Shown here: piece after piece, positions 42,271 through 51,997 of the stretch
How the letters are laid out: each line of letters starts with the position of its first letter
How positions within the stretch are numbered: the first letter of the stretch is position 1
NCBI RefSeq assembly: GCF_030209355.1
Contig: NZ_JARVSF010000007.1
Span: forward strand, 1-64,000
DNA: 64,000 bases
Source: Pseudarthrobacter sp. fls2-241-R2A-127
GTDB lineage: Bacteria; Actinomycetota; Actinomycetes; Actinomycetales; Micrococcaceae
Direction of reading: 5' to 3'
Position numbers and translations under genes: made by a program
Notes under the pieces: generated by a model
Databases searched by the model: none
Told to the model about the DNA's origin: nothing
Seen by the model: the letters and a program-made list of their open reading frames with translations, nothing else

Positions 42271-42720
42271 TCACGCGCCGGACGGACTATTCACCATGGA
42301 CAGCGCCGCCCGCTCCATGTATTCCCACAGCGTTCCCTCGTACAGCGGCGGCAGCTCCAAGGCATCCACTGCCGCGCGCATGTGGAACAGCCACCGGTCT
42401 TTTGCCTCCGGTGTGACCTTGAAGGGCATGTGCCGCATCCGCAGGCGCGGATGCCCGCGCTCCTCACCGTAGGTTGTGGGCCCGCCCCAATACTGCTCAA
42501 GGAACATCAGGAACCGTCGCTTTGCCGGAGCCAGGTCCTCCTCCGGGTACATCGGCCGCAGCAGCGGATCCGTGGCGACGCCATCGTAGAAAACGTCGAT
42601 GAGCTTCACGAACGTCGCGTGCCCACCCACGGCGTCGTAGAAGCTGTCGGTGTACGCCGGCTGGCTGAAGGGGTCGTTCTGCATCAGTTGGGGACGTTGC
42701 GGCTCGATGGGAATCGTCAT
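42271..42720 (-). CDS. glbO: Group II truncated haemoglobin (GlbO-like)
   Basis: A 149-residue globin with a 22-residue N-terminal extension. Key residues: Y45 (B10, FYDGV), the block MFLEQYWGGPTTYGEERGH, proximal H97 (RMRHMPF) and W110 (G8, DRWLFHM), all as in M. tuberculosis GlbO (Rv2470). It binds O2/NO and is linked to aerobic respiration and oxidative stress defence. Its ATG is one base after the stop of the MscS gene, so the two are cotranscribed. Confidence 0.94.
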   Translation of the reverse strand: MTIPIEPQRPQLMQNDPFSQPAYTDSFYDAVGGHATFVKLIDVFYDGVATDPLLRPMYPEEDLAPAKRRFLMFLEQYWGGPTTYGEERGHPRLRMRHMPFKVTPEAKDRWLFHMRAAVDALELPPLYEGTLWEYMERAALSMVNSPSGA

Positions 42721-42721
42721 G

Positions 42722-43405
42722 CTACTCGCCGGCTTTCTGGTCGGTCTTCTTGGTCTCCACGTGAGCCGAGGCCTGGTCTGTCGTGCCGTCGTCGGACTCA
42801 TTAATCGGAAGGTAACGGCCCTGCGACCGGTTCCCCACGCGCAGGATCTCACCGTTGCGCAGGTACCAGATGGCGCCGTCGTCGGAGCGGACCCGGGTGA
42901 TCCGGAGCCCCATGGACTCCACCACGCCCACCACCTCACTGGTTTCGATGACATCGCCGATGCCGTACTGGTCCTCGATGGTGATAAAGATTCCGGCCAG
43001 GAAGTCGCGGATCAGCTGCTGGGCGCCGAAGCCGATGGCCACGCCCAGGATTCCCACGCTGGTCAGCAGGGGAGCGATGTTGATGTCCAGGTTCTGCAGG
43101 ACATACATGCCGGTGATGACTGCCACGAGGACGCCGACGATGCTGTTCAGCAGCGAGCCGATGGTCTCCGCCCGCTGGACGCGCCGTTCGTGGTCCAGGG
43201 CCCTGAGGGCAGGCGCCACCCACTTAAACGTAGGTTTCTTGAAGAAGTTGCTTCCCGACGCCACCCTCTTGGTAATGCGGGAGATGATGAAGGTGGCGAC
43301 AAGCCAGATGCCGACACCGACGCCGAGGCTGATCACGATGCCCGGGATGCTGACGCCGACGGGCTGGCTGGAGGCTGGGGGAAGGATGGACAACATACTG
43401 ACCAT
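42722..43405 (-). CDS. MscS-type mechanosensitive channel
   Basis: A 227-residue small MscS. Three membrane segments are expected at about 20-42, 85-107 and 113-135, the last being the pore helix GILGVAIGFGAQQLIRDFLAG. The beta domain begins IFITIEDQYGIGDVI. A short C-terminal acidic tail replaces the usual cytoplasmic cage end. It opens on hypo-osmotic shock. Coupled to the globin downstream. Confidence 0.92.
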   Translation of the reverse strand: MVSMLSILPPASSQPVGVSIPGIVISLGVGVGIWLVATFIISRITKRVASGSNFFKKPTFKWVAPALRALDHERRVQRAETIGSLLNSIVGVLVAVITGMYVLQNLDINIAPLLTSVGILGVAIGFGAQQLIRDFLAGIFITIEDQYGIGDVIETSEVVGVVESMGLRITRVRSDDGAIWYLRNGEILRVGNRSQGRYLPINESDDGTTDQASAHVETKKTDQKAGE

Positions 43406-43509
43406 GGGGGGAAATAGCTCCTTGGGGGATTGCGCTGTTCTCCTTCAACCCTAGCGCCGGAGCGTGAAGCAACCCGCATCCTCATCCCGGGTGGTACAGC
43501 CCTCCGCTC

Positions 43510-43995
43510 CTAGGAAATTTCCTGCCCGGCCACCGTCACCGGCTGGTGCAGCACCGGGAAATTCACGCTGCGGGCAATGAAGCAGACCTGGTTCGCCTCA
43601 TGGTGCAGCCCGGCCGCCAGGTCCACCTGGCCGGCGTCGGCCACGGTGACCCTGGGGTGCAGTGTCACCTGTTCGAACTGGCCGCTGCCGTCGCGGTTGA
43701 GCCGCATCAGCCCGGATGCCTCGTCCCGGTAGTCAGTGACCACCACGCCATGCTTCACGGCCACATGCAGGTAGGACAGCATGTGGCACTGCGCCAGGGC
43801 CGCCAGGAGGAGCTGTTCGGGGTTGTACCGCTCCCGGTCCCCATGGAACGTCGGGTCCGCTGAGCCCTTCAGGACCGGAAGGCCCGGGATGAGCACGTCA
43901 TGGTCACGGGAGTAGCTCCGGTACGACGACGTGCCCCCACCCCGGTTGCCGGTCCACTGGACTGTCAGCGCGTACGTGTGTTCGCTGAGGCTCAT
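43510..43995 (-). CDS. OsmC-family peroxidase
   Basis: A 161-residue OsmC/Ohr-like protein. The conserved cysteines lie in ALAQCHMLSYLH and NQVCFIARS; the conserved YNPEQLLLAALAQC segment is typical. Such proteins reduce organic hydroperoxides using a thiol cofactor. Its start overlaps the pepN stop (ATGA), so it is translated with pepN. Confidence 0.88.
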   Translation of the reverse strand: MSLSEHTYALTVQWTGNRGGGTSSYRSYSRDHDVLIPGLPVLKGSADPTFHGDRERYNPEQLLLAALAQCHMLSYLHVAVKHGVVVTDYRDEASGLMRLNRDGSGQFEQVTLHPRVTVADAGQVDLAAGLHHEANQVCFIARSVNFPVLHQPVTVAGQEIS

Positions 43996-46565
43996 CCGTC
44001 GCTGCCGTCCGGGAGCACGTCGGCGGCACGCGCGCGCAGGGCACGGGCCACGCCGTCGCGGTTTTCCAGCATCATCCGCCGCAGCGCGGCGCTTTCCGCA
44101 GGCAGTGACGCCAGGAAGGTGTCCGTCTGGTCGATGGTAGCCTGCGTGGTCAGCAGCGCTGGGTAGAGGCCGACGACGATCTGCTGGGCGAGTGCGTGGG
44201 TCCGGGTTGCCACGATGGCCGGCACCGCTGCGAAATACTTCTCCGCGTAGGGCTCCAGGAGCGACCGGTCACGGACCCGCATGAAGCCTGCCACGGCCGA
44301 TCCTTGCAGCGCGTTGGACAGTTCGCCCTTGACCACGATCGACTCCCAGGCGGCCGCTTTTGCCTCAGCCGTGGGAAGCGCGGCCTTGGCCAAGGCGGCG
44401 GCATTCTGCCCGCTGGCGGTGTTGTCCCGCGCCAACTCGGCGTCGATGCCGTCCTGGCCCATCCGGCCGCCGGCCACCAGCGACGCCACAAGTTCCCAGC
44501 GGAGGTCCTGGTCAATGGCCAGCCCGTCCAGGGCGGCCGAGCCGTCCAGCAGGCCCGCCACCCGGTCCAGCTGTGACGCACTGCGGGCCAGGAGTGCAAA
44601 GGACTTCACGAACTGCAGCTGCGCGTCGGAACCCCCGGGAACCTCCGACGCCAGGTCCCACAGCCGGTCTACGGCTGATACGGCGGTGGCTTCGCGGTGT
44701 TCCTCGGCCACATAGAAGTTCAGGGTGGTGGCCAGCTGGCGCAGCTGGACCAGGATCACCGAGGAGTCCGTCTCTGCGGCGATGTTGGCCAGGATCAGCT
44801 CCACGTACGTCCGGGCCGGAGCCTGGCCGTCCCGGGCCGCGTCCCACGCCGAATTCCAGACGAGGGTCCGGGGCAGGCTGTCCTCAAAGTCCTTGAGGTG
44901 TGCGGTGGCGGTAGCCAGGGACTTCGGGTCCAGCCGGACCTTGGCGTAGGCGAGATCGTCGTCGTTGACGAGGATCAGGTCCGGCTGCGCCAAGCCGGCG
45001 ACGCCCGGCACGTCCGTGCGTTCGCCGTCGACATCCAGCTCCTCGCGGTGCACCCGCTCCAGCTTCCCGGCGTCGGAGAGGTTGTAGAAGCCCACGGCAA
45101 GGCGGTGCGGCCGGATGGTGGGCCACTCCGGAACCGCGGACTGCACGATCGCCAGTGACTTCAGTGTCCCGTCCGCGTCCACGTCCAGCTCGGGGGTGAG
45201 GGTGTTGACGCCCGCCGTCTCCAGCCACTGCCGGCCCCAGCCGTCAAGGTCGCGTCCGCTCGCCTTCTCCAGCTCCACCAGCAGGTCGCGCAGTTCGGTG
45301 TTCTGCCAGGAATGCTTGGCGAAGTACTCCCGGACGCCGGCCATGAACTGTTCAGGACCCACCCAGGCAACCAGCTGCCGGAGCACCGAGGCGCCCTTGG
45401 CGTAGGTGATGCCGTCGAAGTTGACCTCGACGTCCTGCAGGTCGTTGATCTCCGCGAAGATGGGGTGGGTGGTGGGGAGCTGGTCCTGGCGGTAGGCCCA
45501 GGACTTCTCCACCGAAGCGAACGTGGTCCAGGCGCTGGTGAAGGACGTGGCCTCCACTGCCGCCAGGTGGGACATGTACTCCGCAAAGGACTCGTTGAGC
45601 CAGAGGTCGTTCCACCACCGCATGGTCACCAGGTCCCCGAACCACATGTGCGCCAGCTCGTGCAGCACCGTGATGGCGCGCCGCTCGATCTGGGCGCCGG
45701 TGACCTTGCTGCGGAAGACGTAGCCCTCCAGGATGGTCACCGCGCCGGCGTTCTCCATGGCGCCGGCATTGAACTCCGGCACGAAAAGCTGATCGTACTT
45801 TTCGAACGGGTACGGGCAGCCGAACTGTGCTTCGAAGAACCCGAAGCCCTGCCGCGTGAGCTCGAAGATGTTCTCCGCGTCCAGGTACTGCATGAGCGAC
45901 TTCCGCGCGAACACCCCCAGCGGGATGACGCGTCCGTCCGAGCTGGTCACCTCGCTGCGGACCGACTGGTACGGTCCGGCGATCAGGGCGGTGACGTAGG
46001 AGGAGAGTCGCGGGGTGGGCGCAAAGGCCCAAACCGACCTGGCTCCGCCGTCCTCCGCGGGCGGGGCCTGCACCGGCTCCGGGGTGGGGGAATTGGAGAT
46101 CACATCCCAGTGCGAGGGGGCCGTGACCGTGAACGCGAACGTTGCCTTCAGGTCGGGCTGTTCGAAGACGGCGAACATCCGGCGCGAATCCGGAACCTCG
46201 AACTGCGTGTACAGGTAGACCTCGTTGTCCACCGGATCCACGAACCGGTGCAGGCCCTCGCCGGTGTTCATGTAAGGCATCTCCGCCACGACGGTCAGTT
46301 CGTTGTGTTCCTCCAGCCCGGGCAACTGGATCCGCACGCCGTCGGACACGGCGGCGGGGTCGAGGACGCGGCCGTTCAGGGTCACGCTGTGCACGGTCCG
46401 GGTTACGGCATCAATAAAGCTGGACGATCCCGGCACAGCCGTGAATTTCACGGTGGTGGTGCTGCCGAAGACCTCTCCGCCCCGGGTCAGGTCCAGGCTG
46501 ACATCGTAGGACTCGGCGGTGATCAGTTCTGCGCGCTCACGGGCTTCGGCGCGCGTCAGGTTCAT
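43992..46565 (-). CDS. pepN: Aminopeptidase N
   Basis: An 857-residue M1 zinc aminopeptidase, start at 46565 (MNLTRAEARERAELI, the usual actinobacterial N terminus; the open frame runs further but without family similarity). GAMEN is at 268-272, and the zinc site HELAH at 302-306 with E325 downstream. It removes N-terminal residues from peptides in the cytoplasm. Homologue of Rv2467. First gene of pepN-osmC and divergent from the membrane protein gene. Confidence 0.96.
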   Translation of the reverse strand: MNLTRAEARERAELITAESYDVSLDLTRGGEVFGSTTTVKFTAVPGSSSFIDAVTRTVHSVTLNGRVLDPAAVSDGVRIQLPGLEEHNELTVVAEMPYMNTGEGLHRFVDPVDNEVYLYTQFEVPDSRRMFAVFEQPDLKATFAFTVTAPSHWDVISNSPTPEPVQAPPAEDGGARSVWAFAPTPRLSSYVTALIAGPYQSVRSEVTSSDGRVIPLGVFARKSLMQYLDAENIFELTRQGFGFFEAQFGCPYPFEKYDQLFVPEFNAGAMENAGAVTILEGYVFRSKVTGAQIERRAITVLHELAHMWFGDLVTMRWWNDLWLNESFAEYMSHLAAVEATSFTSAWTTFASVEKSWAYRQDQLPTTHPIFAEINDLQDVEVNFDGITYAKGASVLRQLVAWVGPEQFMAGVREYFAKHSWQNTELRDLLVELEKASGRDLDGWGRQWLETAGVNTLTPELDVDADGTLKSLAIVQSAVPEWPTIRPHRLAVGFYNLSDAGKLERVHREELDVDGERTDVPGVAGLAQPDLILVNDDDLAYAKVRLDPKSLATATAHLKDFEDSLPRTLVWNSAWDAARDGQAPARTYVELILANIAAETDSSVILVQLRQLATTLNFYVAEEHREATAVSAVDRLWDLASEVPGGSDAQLQFVKSFALLARSASQLDRVAGLLDGSAALDGLAIDQDLRWELVASLVAGGRMGQDGIDAELARDNTASGQNAAALAKAALPTAEAKAAAWESIVVKGELSNALQGSAVAGFMRVRDRSLLEPYAEKYFAAVPAIVATRTHALAQQIVVGLYPALLTTQATIDQTDTFLASLPAESAALRRMMLENRDGVARALRARAADVLPDGSDG

Positions 46566-46740
46566 ACCTGGCAAAGGAGGGCCTCCAGAGAAGTTTCGGT
46601 TGCCGGCCGGTGGTCCCGGGTGCGGCACTCTGCTGCATTCTTTCATCCTTGCAGTCCTTGGCAAGTTGCCCGGGTCACAGCGCGCCGCACCCTCCGGCCG
46701 TGTGGTTTCCGGAGCCGGGCGCAGGGGTAGCGTTGGATGC

Positions 46741-47760
46741 ATGGGAAAGCTGCTGGATTCCGTGGATGCCAAGGCGCTGCGCTTTGCCATCGGGTTCCCC
46801 GTCGCGCTCGCCGCCGCCTTCGCCTTCTGCGCCTGGCTGCTCCGCCCCGACCTTCCGGACCCGCTCGCGGTGCGCTGGACGGACGACGGCGGTGCCGCCT
46901 TTGCCCCGTTCGGCGCCTACGTGGGTACAGGGGCGGGGGCGATTGTCATTGCCGGCTGGCTGGTCCTGCTGCAGGCGGTTCCCCTGGGCAGGCCCGTGCT
47001 GATGCGCCGGATCATGATGGGTACCGGATTCTTCCTCAGCCTCTTCATCACCTCGGCCCTCGCGGCGGGCCTCATCGGCCAGGTGGGTCTCGCTGACGCC
47101 CGGCAGTCACGCGTGGACATGACCGTGCTGGCGCTCGGGAGCGGCGCTGCGGTGTCCCTGGGCGTCACCATGGCCATGGTCTACAAGGCTGACCGGCAGT
47201 GGTCCCATGACGACGACCGGGCCCTGCAAACAGCCATCGCCAAGGAGACAGATCCGGATCTCGCCCTGGACACGATCCGCTTGTGGGTGCATGCCCGTAG
47301 CTCGGTCTTCGTCATGATCGGCATCGCATCACTCTTCCCGGCGGCGCTCCTGGCCCTTGTGGTGCCGTGGCTGGGGATACTGCTGGTCCTCCTGGCCGCC
47401 GGCAGCGCGGCATTCCTGTTCGCCCGCGTCAAGGCCGACCGCAGTGGCCTGCGGGTCCTGTTGGCCGGAGTGGTACCGGTTATGGATGTTCCCGCCGGAG
47501 CCATCTCCGCCGCCAGCGCAGCAGAGGTGAGGGCCGCGGATTACGGCGGATGGGGCTACCGGCACCACCGCGGCACCGCGGCCATGCTGGTCAGCAGCGG
47601 GCCCGCCGTCGTGGTGCGCAAGACGGACGGACAGCGTTTGGCCGTGAGCGGCGGCAGCCAGGCTTCGGCGGCGCGGCTGGCCGATGTCCTGACCCGGGTG
47701 GCGGCCAGGGCACGGCGCGGGGGCGGCCCGCCGGCGCCCACGGGGCAGCCCGAATCCTGA
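46741..47760 (+). CDS. DUF1648-type membrane protein
   Basis: A 339-residue membrane protein. The N-terminal part after the first helix contains LPDPLAVRWTDDGGAAFAPFG, a DUF1648 (SdpI-like) motif. Four or five helices are predicted between residues 15 and 235, two of them close together (LFPAALLALVVPWLGILLVL). The C-terminal 90 residues are soluble and contain a proline-rich end. Function unknown. It is 87 bp before rpiB. Confidence 0.72.
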   Translation: MGKLLDSVDAKALRFAIGFPVALAAAFAFCAWLLRPDLPDPLAVRWTDDGGAAFAPFGAYVGTGAGAIVIAGWLVLLQAVPLGRPVLMRRIMMGTGFFLSLFITSALAAGLIGQVGLADARQSRVDMTVLALGSGAAVSLGVTMAMVYKADRQWSHDDDRALQTAIAKETDPDLALDTIRLWVHARSSVFVMIGIASLFPAALLALVVPWLGILLVLLAAGSAAFLFARVKADRSGLRVLLAGVVPVMDVPAGAISAASAAEVRAADYGGWGYRHHRGTAAMLVSSGPAVVVRKTDGQRLAVSGGSQASAARLADVLTRVAARARRGGGPPAPTGQPES

Positions 47761-47846
47761 CGCCGGGGCAGTCCGAGTATCCTTATCGGTGTTGTTCCGG
47801 CCCCCGGGCCGGCCTGCCAGCCCACCGAACCGAACGGATTTTGCTC

Positions 47847-48341
47847 GTGACAACTTCCCCTGCCTTCCCGCGGGTCCACATCGCCACCGACCACGCCGGC
47901 ATGGAGCTCAGCGCCCACCTGGTGTCCCATCTGACAGGCAAGGGTTACGAGGTGGTGGACCACGGGCCCAAAGTCTACGACGCCCAGGACGATTACCCGT
48001 CGTTCTGCATCAACGCCGCCCTCGCCGTAGTCGCAGACCAGCAGGCAGGCGTGCATGCGCTGGGCATCGTGCTGGGCGGTTCCGGCAACGGCGAGCAGAT
48101 TGCGGCGAACAAGGTCAAGGGTGTTCGGGCCGCCCTGGCATGGAACCTTTCCACTGCCACCCTGGCCCGCGAGCACAACGACGCGAATGTCGTCGCTGTG
48201 GGCGGACGCCAGCACTCAGTGGAGGAAGCCACCGAACTGATCGAGGCATTCTTGGCCGAGCCGTTCAGCAACGACGAGCGCCATGTCCGCCGGATCGGCA
48301 AGATCGCAGCCTACGAGGCCACGGGCGAGGTCATCGAGTAG
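47847..48341 (+). CDS. rpiB: Ribose-5-phosphate isomerase B
   Basis: A 164-residue enzyme interconverting ribose 5-phosphate and ribulose 5-phosphate. Family motifs: ATDHAGMELS near the N terminus with the catalytic D/H residues, DDYPSFC, and GIVLGGSGNGEQIAANK in the phosphate loop. In gnd-derived ribulose 5-phosphate metabolism it follows 6-phosphogluconate dehydrogenase. GTG start at 47847; TTG two codons upstream is possible. Its stop overlaps the nei GTG. Homologue of Rv2465c. Confidence 0.95.
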   Translation: MTTSPAFPRVHIATDHAGMELSAHLVSHLTGKGYEVVDHGPKVYDAQDDYPSFCINAALAVVADQQAGVHALGIVLGGSGNGEQIAANKVKGVRAALAWNLSTATLAREHNDANVVAVGGRQHSVEEATELIEAFLAEPFSNDERHVRRIGKIAAYEATGEVIE

Positions 48342-49300
48342 TGCCTGAGGGACATTCGGTCCGCAGGCTCGCCCGGCAGTTCGGCGACGTCTTCCTCGGT
48401 GAAACCCTCGCCATCTCCAGTCCCCAGGGCCGGTTCAGCGGGGGAGCGGCCCTGCTGGACGGCCACACGCTGGTCTCTGCGGAGGCGCACGGCAAGCACC
48501 TCTTCCTGCACTTCGACCACTCGCTGGTGCTGCATGTCCACCTGGGTCTGTACGGCGCCTGGAGCTTCGGCGGCGACAGTACCTTCGCCGGCGCGTCCAG
48601 CATTGGGGCGCCGCGTCGGGTGGGGGAGCGGGAAGCTTTCGCTGACGGGGACGACGACGGCGGCGCAGCGTACGAAGGTCCGCCGCCACCGGTGGGGGCA
48701 GTCCGCGTCCGGCTGGCCGGGAGCCACGGCTGGGCGGACCTGCGCGGGGCAACCACGTGCGAAACCATCACCGCCGAGGAGACCGATGCCGTCCTTGCCC
48801 GGCTCGGGCCGGATCCGCTGCGGAACCTTCGCGGGGACGCAGGCCGGTTCGCTGCTAACCTTCGCGCCCGGAAGACGCCGCTGGCAGCGATGCTCATGGA
48901 CCAGAAGATCATTGCCGGGGTTGGCAACGTCTACCGCGCCGAAGTGCTGTTCCGGCGCCGGCTGGATCCGTGGCTTCCCGGCGCGGCGCTCCCGGACAGC
49001 GATGCCCGGAAGCTGTGGCGCGACGTCGTCACCGTCATGGCCGACGGCGTCACCGACGGGCGGATCATCACCACGCCGCCAAAGTACTGGACCCTCAACG
49101 GCACCACAGCGGCCAAGACCGCCGCAGCGGGGAATCCTGTGCCGCCCAAGGGGGCACACTTCCCTGCCCGCGAGGACGTCCACTTCGTCTACAAGCGGCA
49201 GGGCCTTCCCTGCCGGGTGTGCCGGACCATCGTGCTCGTCACCGACCTCGTGGGCCGGAACCTCTACTGGTGCCCTTCCTGCCAGCAGCCGCAGGCATAG
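48341..49300 (+). CDS. nei: Fpg/Nei family DNA glycosylase
   Basis: A 319-residue formamidopyrimidine/endonuclease VIII-like DNA repair enzyme. After the start methionine comes PEGH, where P2 is the catalytic proline and E3 the second residue. Conserved helix-two-turn-helix region KIIAGVGNVYRAEVLF and a C-terminal zinc finger with C-x2-C (CRVC) and C-x2-C (CPSC). The GTG at 48341 overlaps the rpiB stop. Counterpart of Rv2464c; the same neighbour order suggests a long-standing operon. Confidence 0.93.
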   Translation: MPEGHSVRRLARQFGDVFLGETLAISSPQGRFSGGAALLDGHTLVSAEAHGKHLFLHFDHSLVLHVHLGLYGAWSFGGDSTFAGASSIGAPRRVGEREAFADGDDDGGAAYEGPPPPVGAVRVRLAGSHGWADLRGATTCETITAEETDAVLARLGPDPLRNLRGDAGRFAANLRARKTPLAAMLMDQKIIAGVGNVYRAEVLFRRRLDPWLPGAALPDSDARKLWRDVVTVMADGVTDGRIITTPPKYWTLNGTTAAKTAAAGNPVPPKGAHFPAREDVHFVYKRQGLPCRVCRTIVLVTDLVGRNLYWCPSCQQPQA

Positions 49301-49310
49301 GAGGCAAACG

Positions 49311-49342
49311 CAAAAGGACCCCTCAACTGAGGGGTCCTTTTG
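49311..49342. terminator. Bidirectional terminator between nei and tRNA-Gly
   Basis: CAAAAGGACCCCTC pairs with GAGGGGTCCTTTTG around the loop AACT, a perfect 14-bp stem ending in T-rich sequence on both sides. Confidence 0.88.
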
Positions 49343-49344
49343 TT

Positions 49345-49418
49345 TGGAGGGGACGACGGGAATCGAACCCGCGTAATCAGTTTGGAAGACTGAGGCTTTA
49401 CCATTAAGCTACGTCCCC
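49345..49418 (-). tRNA. tRNA-Gly(TCC)
   Basis: A 71-nt tRNA (49348-49418) with CCA encoded (49345-49347). Acceptor GGGGACG/CGTCCCC. The anticodon stem TCAGT/ACTGA encloses CTTCCAA, anticodon TCC. Confidence 0.95.
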
Positions 49419-49549
49419 GAAGGAAGATCCGTTTTTCGCGGAAACTCCGGGCTGGCTGTTGAAGCCGGATACAACTAAACCTAATCCATGGCCTACGTGT
49501 CAAATGTGCATTCGCGACGTGTATCACCGTAGACTTGCCTGTGCACTTA

Positions 49550-49624
49550 CGGGGTGTAGCTCAGCTTGGCTAGAGCGCCTGCTTTGGGAGCAGGAAGTCG
49601 CAGGTTCAAATCCTGTCACCCCGA
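49550..49624 (+). tRNA. tRNA-Pro(TGG)
   Basis: A 75-nt tRNA. Acceptor CGGGGTG/CACCCCG. The anticodon stem CCTGC/GCAGG encloses TTTGGGA, anticodon TGG. CCA is not encoded. Confidence 0.96.
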
Positions 49625-49703
49625 CTCTGCGGCCAGGACCAGCAGGCCTGGACATCCATTGCGTTTGCAGAAACCCATCCCACAACCCAGGAGTACTTAG
49701 ACC

Positions 49704-51098
49704 GTGAAGAGCGCTGTCGAGAACCTCACCCCCACGCGGGTCAAGCTCAATGTTGAGGTCCCCTTTGAGGAACTGAAGCCCAGCATCGACTCGGCTTACA
49801 AGACCGTTGCGTCGCAGATCCAGGTCCCCGGGTTCCGCAAGGGCAAGGTTCCCGCCAAGCTCATCGACCAGCGCGTCGGCCGCGGCTACGTCCTGGAGAC
49901 CGCCATCAACGACGGCCTTAACGGCTGGTACCAGGCTGCCGTGCAGGAATCCGGCATCCGCCCCCTGAGCCGTCCCGAGGTGGAGATCACCGAGGTGCCC
50001 GATCCCTCCGCAACCGACGGCGGCCTCAAGTTCGCCGCCGAGGTTGACGTGCGCCCCGAGATTGAACTCCCGGACTACGCCGGCATCGAGGTCCAGGTGG
50101 CCGCTGCGGAATCCTCCGAGGCTGACGTTGACAAGGCACTGGACGAGCTTCGCGGCCGCTTCGGTACGCTCAAGTCCGTTGACCGCCCCGCTGCCGACGG
50201 CGACTTCCTGACCATCGACATCACCGCCACGATCGACGGCGAAGAAGTCGACTCCGCTGCGGGCCTGTCCTACCAGGTGGGTGCCGGCACCATGCTCGAG
50301 GGCATGGACGAGGCCGTGACCGGCCTCAGCGCCGACGAAGACGCCATCTTCGACACCACCCTGGTTGGCGGCGACCACGCCGGCGAAGCCGCCCAGGTCA
50401 AGGTCGTCGTGAAGGCTGTCAAGGAACGCGAACTGCCCGAGGCGAACGATGACTTCGCCCAGCTGGCCTCCGAATTCGACACCCTCGCCGAGCTCCGCGA
50501 GGACCTCGCCAAGCAGGCTGCCGACTCCAAGATCGTCGAGCAGGGCGTCGAAGCCCGCGACAAGGTCCTGGACAAGCTCGTCGAGCTGGTTGAGGTTCCC
50601 GTTCCGGACTCTGTGGTCGAAGAGCAGCTCGAAGCCCACTTCCAGGAGGGCAACGGCCACGGAGACGGTGAGCACGACACCGAAGAGCACCGCGAAGAGG
50701 TCCGCGCCAACACGGCCCGCGCCTTCCAGAACGAAATCATCCTTGACGCCATCGCGGAGAAGGAAGAAGTCAACGTCAGCCAGAACGAGCTGATCGACTA
50801 CATCGTCACCACCGCCAGCCAGTACGGCATGGACCCCAACCAGTTCGCCCAGATCATTGATCAGAGCGGCCAGGTCCCCATGATGGTTTCCGAGGTCCGC
50901 CGCCGCAAGGCACTGGCCGTCGTCCTCGGCCAGGCCACGGTTACCGACACCGACGGCAAGGCTGTCGACCTGAGCGACTTCGTCCGCCCCGGCGGCGAGG
51001 AAGCTCCGGCTGCGGAAGCCGCTGACGCTGACGCCACCGAAGCGGTCGAGGGCGAAGCTGCCGAGGCAGAGGAAACCACCGCCGAGGCCAAGGCATAG
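49704..51098 (+). CDS. tig: Trigger factor
   Basis: A 464-residue ribosome-bound chaperone and prolyl isomerase. The ribosome-binding signature GFRKGKVP is at 43-50, the FKBP-like PPIase domain at about 150-245, and the long helical chaperone arms follow. The tail (after about 430) is acidic and alanine-rich. GTG start, 79 bp after tRNA-Pro. Upstream of clpP1P2 and clpX as in M. tuberculosis (Rv2462c), placing folding and proteolysis together. Confidence 0.96.
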   Translation: MKSAVENLTPTRVKLNVEVPFEELKPSIDSAYKTVASQIQVPGFRKGKVPAKLIDQRVGRGYVLETAINDGLNGWYQAAVQESGIRPLSRPEVEITEVPDPSATDGGLKFAAEVDVRPEIELPDYAGIEVQVAAAESSEADVDKALDELRGRFGTLKSVDRPAADGDFLTIDITATIDGEEVDSAAGLSYQVGAGTMLEGMDEAVTGLSADEDAIFDTTLVGGDHAGEAAQVKVVVKAVKERELPEANDDFAQLASEFDTLAELREDLAKQAADSKIVEQGVEARDKVLDKLVELVEVPVPDSVVEEQLEAHFQEGNGHGDGEHDTEEHREEVRANTARAFQNEIILDAIAEKEEVNVSQNELIDYIVTTASQYGMDPNQFAQIIDQSGQVPMMVSEVRRRKALAVVLGQATVTDTDGKAVDLSDFVRPGGEEAPAAEAADADATEAVEGEAAEAEETTAEAKA

Positions 51099-51113
51099 TC
51101 CTTCCCTTTCGCA

Positions 51114-51154
51114 GCGAACGGCCCCTGGATCCTTGAGATCCGGGGGCCGTTCGC
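51114..51154 (+). terminator. Hairpin after tig
   Basis: GCGAACGGCCCC pairs with GGGGCCGTTCGC, with an inner GGATC/GATCC stem and a short loop. No strong T tract, so it may only partly separate tig from clpP1P2. Confidence 0.55.
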
Positions 51155-51199
51155 GTTGGGCCGAAAAGTGGGGCGTGCGCGCGCTGTTCGCGGATCGTG

Positions 51200-51213
51200 C
51201 GCCGTCAGCGAAC
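51200..51213 (+). promoter_or_regulatory. ClgR-like operator before clpP1
   Basis: CGC-CGTCA-GCG-AAC fits the ClgR pattern (CGC, five bases, GCG, then AAC) apart from one position in the spacer. ClgR activates clpP1P2 in corynebacteria and Streptomyces. It lies about 100 bp before the clpP1 start. A longer inverted repeat GCTGTTCGC/GCGAACAGC (51183-51216) surrounds it. Confidence 0.5.
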
Positions 51214-51309
51214 AGCAGTGAGTGCGCGAACAAATCATCCGTGAAACCGGTTAGTGTCCAAGTAGTGATTTTCAGTGATGTCACCGTCACCAGTGAGAGG
51301 TAAATAAAC

Positions 51310-51960
51310 ATGTCACAGCACTCAGAGGCACCCCGGATGGCGACCGTCGATCCTGCAGCCCAGGACAACTACATTTACAACCGCCTCCTCAAGGAGCGGA
51401 TCATCTGGCTGGGCTCGGAGGTGCGTGACGACAACGCCAACGCCATCTGCTCGCAGCTGCTGCTGTTGTCCGCCGAGAATCCTGAAAAGGACGTCTACCT
51501 CTACATCAACTCGCCCGGCGGTTCCGTCACGGCAGGCATGGCCATCTACGACACCATGCAGTTCATCCCCAACGACGTCGTCACCGTGGCCACCGGCCTG
51601 GCAGCCTCCATGGGCCAGTTCCTGCTGTCCTCCGGCACCAAGGGCAAGCGCTACGCCACCCCGAACGCACGCGTCCTCATGCACCAGCCCTCCGGCGGCA
51701 TCGGCGGCACGGCCTCGGACATCAAGATCCAGGCCGAGCTCATCCTGCACATGAAGAAGGTCATGGCGGAACTGACGGCCGAGCAGACCGGCCAGACCGT
51801 AGAGACCATCCTCAAGGACAACGACCGCGACAAGTGGTTCACCGCCACCGAAGCCCTCGAATACGGCTTCTTCGACAAGATCGCCGCACACGCCGGCTCG
51901 GTCTCCGGCGGCGGCGGAACGTCCAACTCCTCCTCCGGCGAATCAGCCTCGCAGAACTAA
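51310..51960 (+). CDS. clpP1: ATP-dependent Clp protease proteolytic subunit 1
   Basis: A 216-residue serine peptidase subunit. Catalytic triad S100 (GLAASMGQ), H125 (MHQPSGG) and D174. [11 protein letters not shown] forms the oxyanion/substrate region. The Ser/Gly-rich C-terminal tail is not part of the core fold. In actinobacteria ClpP1 and ClpP2 heptamers stack into one mixed protease. 37-bp gap to clpP2, same operon. Confidence 0.97.
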   Translation: MSQHSEAPRMATVDPAAQDNYIYNRLLKERIIWLGSEVRDDNANAICSQLLLLSAENPEKDVYLYINSPGGSVTAGMAIYDTMQFIPNDVVTVATGLAASMGQFLLSSGTKGKRYATPNARVLMHQPSGGIGGTASDIKIQAELILHMKKVMAELTAEQTGQTVETILKDNDRDKWFTATEALEYGFFDKIAAHAGSVSGGGGTSNSSSGESASQN

Positions 51961-51997
51961 CCGGCATCCAGAACCCCTTCGATCAGGAGCAAACACA

